NCBI GenBank assembly: GCA_008638375.1
Contig: CM018035.1
Span: forward strand, 7,191,077 to 7,255,076
DNA length: 64,000 bases
DNA from: Nyssa sinensis
Taxonomy: Eukaryota > Streptophyta > Magnoliopsida > Cornales > Nyssaceae
Reading direction: 5' to 3'
In this document: piece by piece, positions 59,968 through 64,000 of the stretch
How the letters are laid out: each line of letters opens with the position of its first letter
Numbering within the stretch: position 1 is the stretch's first letter
Position numbers and translations under genes: made by a program
The notes under the pieces: generated by a model
Told to the model about the DNA's origin: nothing
What the model saw: only the letters and a program-made list of their open reading frames with translations
Databases searched by the model: none

Positions 59968-60477
59968 TTAAGGTCGAAACTTTTGCCTGCAAGACTGGCA
60001 AGTGATCTCCATGCACGTAGAATCAACCTGACGAGTTGCACTCTCCTTCATTCTCTCAGCCTTCTCCACTTCTTCCCGAGCTCTCTCCCACAACTGCCTT
60101 GCCCTGGCAAACTCCGATTGGGCCAACTCCATTTCTCTCCTTGTCAGCTCCTTCACACGCTCTGCGTAGGCCTTTTCTATTGCAGCTAGCCGGATTTGCT
60201 CTGCAGTCTGCCATTTCAATGCCTCAATGCAGCCCGCTGACTCCGGTTTTCCGTCGGGGTAATCGCAAATAGGCCTCATCAGAACACAGTCGGACGGTGG
60301 CCTGATTGGCCGGAGACTGATTGATAATTGAAGGTCTAGTGATGGCCCCTCGAATGGATCAGACACGTTTGATCGGAACTTACTGGATGGTTCTGACGGC
60401 CATGATGGCATCCGTGATGAAGATGGTGTTGATTGTGGAGTAGGGAGTAACTGCAACTCCTTCTGATCTTCTTCCAT
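59968..60477 (-). CDS. IDD/SGR5-tail-like coiled-coil protein with EAR motif
   Basis: A single-exon 169-residue protein. The start is the ATG of 'MEEDQKELQLLP' at 60477; the frame extends 12 codons further only through non-ATG codons. A Ser/Pro-rich N-terminus contains LDLQL at about residues 47-51, an EAR-type (LxLxL) repression motif. Then come 'ECIEALKW'-like text (here GCIEALKW), a long Glu/Arg/Ala-rich coiled coil, and a C-terminal 'CMEITCQSCRQKFRP'. The coiled coil and 'MEITC.SC' end match the C-terminal half of SHOOT GRAVITROPISM5/IDD14-16 proteins. Those also carry N-terminal C2H2 zinc fingers, which are absent here. I infer a nuclear partner that could dimerise with IDD-type factors and recruit a corepressor. 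No frame faults. Confidence 0.78.
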   Translation of the reverse strand: MEEDQKELQLLPTPQSTPSSSRMPSWPSEPSSKFRSNVSDPFEGPSLDLQLSISLRPIRPPSDCVLMRPICDYPDGKPESAGCIEALKWQTAEQIRLAAIEKAYAERVKELTRREMELAQSEFARARQLWERAREEVEKAERMKESATRQVDSTCMEITCQSCRQKFRP

Positions 60478-61041
60478 TGAAAAAAAAGTTAAGGACAAAG
60501 AAGAACTGACCAACGTAGTGAGAGAGGGATGCTTGTGGGGTGGCAGAACTGGGGTGTGTGTATATATATATAATTACATATATAGATATATAAGTTTTAA
60601 TTCCAAAAATACCCATGCTTCCCTTGCAAAATAACTCAACCACTTTGAATGTCATAAAATGACAAATGTGCCCTTCATTTTATTCAACTATCACTACTAC
60701 AATTGAACCAGATAATCCTCCTCATTTCCTTTCTGATTGTAATGGAGCCATGGAGGGACGAAGTTTCTTTTCCTTTCTTTTTCTTTAATTTTCTTGTCAA
60801 CCAAACAAAGCCTATGAACCTAGCTAGTCTCAGTTATTACAAGGCTTTGTATAAACACTAATATTTAGAATCTTTGTTATTGATATTAAGTAGTTGACGT
60901 GTTCCCTTTGTTCTTGTAGCGTGAAGGTGTAGAAATTCTTACAAAGTGGAAAGATCTTTAGCAGAGGGTTCCCACATTTTGACTAAATGGGCTTCTTGGG
61001 GCCTTTTATCTTATTTGCTTACTTTTGGTTACATGTGAATA

Positions 61042-61082
<41 letters not shown>

Positions 61083-61582
61083 AAGTGATGTGTTACATAT
61101 TTACTTATTTTTATCAATATTTGTATTTCTTATGACGTGTATCTTGTGATGTATTTTAAAATCATATCATGTCACGAGAGGCGGATGTGAAGGGGGGGTT
61201 GGGGGACCAAACTTTCTAAAATTTGATTTTTTTTTACCCTTCTTTTATATAGAAACTTCGAAAAAAAATTCAAAATTGACTCCTTATAATTTTTCATATT
61301 TTTATAAGAGACCTTATAAGATTTTTGTTTTTAAATTTTTGTCTCCCATACTTCTGGTCTAGATCTATCACTAATCATGTGGGACCTAAAAGCATCAAAT
61401 GATGCTACATCACATTAAAAATGCAAATCAAAATATAAATTATAAATATGTAATATTTTTCACTCTATATATATATTTATATGTATTTGATATGATCTTA
61501 ATTGTATAAATGATTTTAAATAGAGTGAAACGACAAATCAAAAATTGATGTAATTGATTTAAATAGTTGGAATAAGACATAT
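60478..61582. other. Promoter side of the IDD-like gene and intergenic
   Basis: A (TG)n(AG)n microsatellite lies at about 61042-61082. (TA)n at 60560-60571 is in the probable leader or promoter. No gene. Confidence 0.5.
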
Positions 61583-62112
61583 TAGGGCTGTAACTCGGTC
61601 TGGTCAGGTCGAGCTTGAGCCTTTACCAGGCTCAACCCGTGATACAGGCCATCAAACCCAAGTCCGAGAATAAACCAAAGAGTGAACTTGAGTTCGTCTC
61701 AACAAAAATATGTCTAGTATTGAGTTTTTTTTGGACTCGGTAAATTTTGAGTTTTACATGCTGCCTCTTAGAGTTAGGGGTTTATAAGATTTTCTAGTAA
61801 TTTTGTCTTTTGTTTAGAATTCTACCTGTTTTTTGGTCTTTTCTAATAATATATATTGATAGAATGAAGGGTCAAAATTATTTACATGTTTGAAATATAA
61901 TGATTCATATTATTGATTGAGCTCAAAAATATATAATTTTAATTTGTGGCAATTTAGGCTCATGTACCCGACGTCCCTCTTCAGGTCCGACTCGATTTAA
62001 ATTCGAGTTCAGAAATTTAAACTCAAGTACCATACATTTTTATCAAAATTCATAATTTCTTGATTCAGGATCAGAGCCGGACTCAAGTTTATCCGTATGA
62101 CTTGCACTCTTA
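61583..62112. mobile_element. Old hAT-like element
   Basis: The left end TAGGGCTGTAACTCGGTC and the right end, reverse-complemented, TAAGAGTGCAAGTCATAC are partly inverted. Inside, 'aggctcaacccg' and 'caggtccgactcg' recall hAT MITEs made of name-like ACCCG/GGTC motifs. I see no convincing 8-bp duplication. Confidence 0.45.
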
Positions 62113-62924
62113 ATATATTACACACACAAAGGACATATAAAAAGTAAGTAAATATTGTTGGAGGAAGGGGTATTTTCGTCAAAAAGTATGGATAGAGCCA
62201 ATTCCGTTATAGTAGAGCCAAGTATGGGGGAAACAGAAACGGATCGCGTTATTAGGCAATGAATAGCTTTTTGGCTTAGACTGTTTGGTGTTTTTCTTTC
62301 TTTTCTATTTATTTAATATTTTAATAATAATTGACTTTTAATTTTGAGGAGACGAGGATGGAGGGAGGTGTGGGTGTGTAATAATTACATTCGCACGTGC
62401 GTCGTGTTTTGGGTCAGGTAGGCCTTTTTCTGCTTTATGGTAGGCCCATGTTGTCGGCCCTCACTACGGAAAGCTCTCTCAACTTTCGCTCTCTATCTCT
62501 CTAAAAAGCCCACGCTCCGGGCAGCTTCAGCACGTGGGAGGGGCACACCAGTGAACCTAACCATGATTGGGTAGACTGAATCCACCACTTGGACCGTTCA
62601 TCAGAGTGGACCCCAGTTTGATCACTTTATAGATCCAACATCATATGGGTGTGAGGATTTGTGTGGACAAGATCTTCCTAACACGTGCCATGGATTGGCC
62701 TCCTATTCTGTCCCCCTGTAACTCTATTAGAAAGGCTTCACAAGATTAACAAAGTTAACTTCATTATGATTATAGCCATTCAATTTCAATAAAATTATTT
62801 TTTAAAAATAAAAAAACAATTTTAATATTAGTAGTACGTGACAATATATAATTAATTGTACCTCACATAATTTATTACAAACACTTCACCTTTTTTTTTT
62901 AATAAAAAAATAAATTATACTAAT
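62113..62924. other. Intergenic, GC-richer patch
   Basis: 62380-62720 is less AT-rich than its surroundings and holds CACGTG (near 62531), ACGTG elements and a CT-rich stretch, as in promoters. No open frame follows before the next repeat, so I assign no gene. Confidence 0.35.
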
Positions 62925-63378
62925 TTTAAAATTTCTTGACAATTACGGGAGACGGTTTTTAAAATTATATCGATTTCTCGTATTTTATCTGATAAATTAT
63001 GAATACTTTTTTAGACAATTTTTTTTTTAACAAAAATGACCAAACTACCTAATTTTCATTTTTTTTTCATTTTTTTTATTTTCAAATAAATATTGATTAA
63101 AATCTTAAATTTTTTTATATAAAATGAAACTAAATTATTTAGATTAAATTTATTTTTATATAAAATTCAAAAAAATCTTTTAAAAAAAGTTAGTAAAAAC
63201 TGGTCAGGAATTGAAAAAATACACAAAAAAAACATGAATAAGACAGTTTTGTTATTTAAAGAAAAAAAATTAACTTGAAGGATTATTTATAATTTGTCAA
63301 ATAAAATAATGAACATTATTAATTATCAGAAATCAATGTAATTTATCCTAATTATCAAAAAGTGTTTTAATAAAATAC
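62925..63378. mobile_element. MITE, copy 2
   Basis: Same architecture as 52530-53013. The left has 'ATCTGATAAATTATGAATAC' and 'AGACAATTTTTTTTTTAACA'. The right, reverse-complemented, has 'ATTTGACAAATTATAAATAA' followed by 'AAGTTAATTTTTTT'. The copy is more diverged. Confidence 0.7.
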
Positions 63379-64000
63379 AAATTAATGAGATCCTATATAT
63401 TAGAGATTATATGAGAGTGTTTATAATTTTTGGGGAAAAAAAATGCAATTGGAATGATTAAAAAAGCCATTAATTAATATTGGTTTTGTTTGTTCGGTGA
63501 TTGAGATAGAGAGCTAATCTTTTTTTTAACATATTATCCATCTAAGTGATTAGGTGATTACTCATACTTGAGAACTCATATTCTCATACTTGACAAAAAC
63601 TTAATCCATATTATTGTGGGAAGGGTTAAAAATTCATCCAATATATCATGTTACATGTTTCTTAAAGATAATTTATTAAGGGTGCATGCCAACACTTTTC
63701 TTTTCAAAATGAAGGGTGGTTTCAATTTTTTTTTTCTTTTTAACAAAATAACTAGTATTTTTTAGTCAAAATAATGCTATAAATGATGAAATTTGAATTA
63801 AATTGGGAAGTCAATTAATATTAAAAAAAAAATCAAATTTCAAATAGATAATTATCAAAAGAGTAATGCTAGATATATATATATATATATAAAAAAAAAT
63901 AGTTATCGAAATTATTTTTCTGTTAATATAAAAAAAAATGTGTTTTTGAGTATTCTTACTTTTCATAAAGATAACGACAAAAAAAAAATTTATTTGTGTG
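63379..64000. other. Intergenic
   Basis: AT-rich, with a (TA)n at about 63873-63891. Nothing coding supported. Confidence 0.5.

Noticed and set aside
61583..62112. Exact hAT target duplication
   Set aside because: I tried several borders and none gave more than 5 of 8 matching bases, so only a hAT-like body is reported.

Overview
The window is nuclear DNA of a flowering plant, most likely a woody core eudicot. The evidence is a plastid acetolactate synthase with a plant-type transit peptide, GT-AG split genes, AT-rich spacers full of (TA)n and (GA)n microsatellites, and plant families of LINE-1, hAT, SINE and Mutator-like elements. ALS and the TITAN-like and DUF579 relatives look rosid (perhaps Fagales), but I cannot fix the genus by eye.

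Layout. 1-12.5 kb is repeat territory: four or five LINE-1 remnants, a clean non-autonomous hAT element with an 8-bp target duplication, a SINE-like piece, a ~300-bp tandem repeat and a long (AG)n tract. 12.5-27.45 kb is the most unusual part. Two related Mutator-like (MULE) elements appear to lie head to tail and share the same kinds of terminal repeats. The first carries a MULE transposase with its catalytic core intact, plus intron-bearing fragments of host genes (enoyl-ACP reductase, an NPH3/BTB protein, and two unidentified genes). The second carries a broken plant-mobile-domain (PMD) gene and an internally deleted myosin-binding-protein-like gene. Its right end stops about 140 bp before the start codon of the next host gene.

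27.5-44.8 kb holds the host genes: a SERP/RAMP4 ER-stress protein (+), single-exon acetolactate synthase (+), a molybdenum-cofactor-sulfurase-like protein that seems to lack the PLP lysine (-), and a DUF579 xylan-methyltransferase-like gene (+) broken by two single-base insertions. 46.7-51.6 kb is a 5'-truncated, degraded TITAN-like copy (-) with a LINE-1 in an intron. 51.6-64 kb is mostly intergenic, with two copies of one MITE family, two old hAT-like elements, and one small gene (-) encoding an IDD/SGR5-tail-like protein with an EAR-type motif but no zinc fingers.

The host genes do not form a pathway; they are ordinary neighbours. The genes that belong together are those inside the MULE elements (transposase, PMD gene and captured host exons). 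Where the frame change can be worked out, the breaks in otherwise conserved genes are net +1. This may reflect residual assembly errors rather than decay, and should be settled before any of these genes is called dead.
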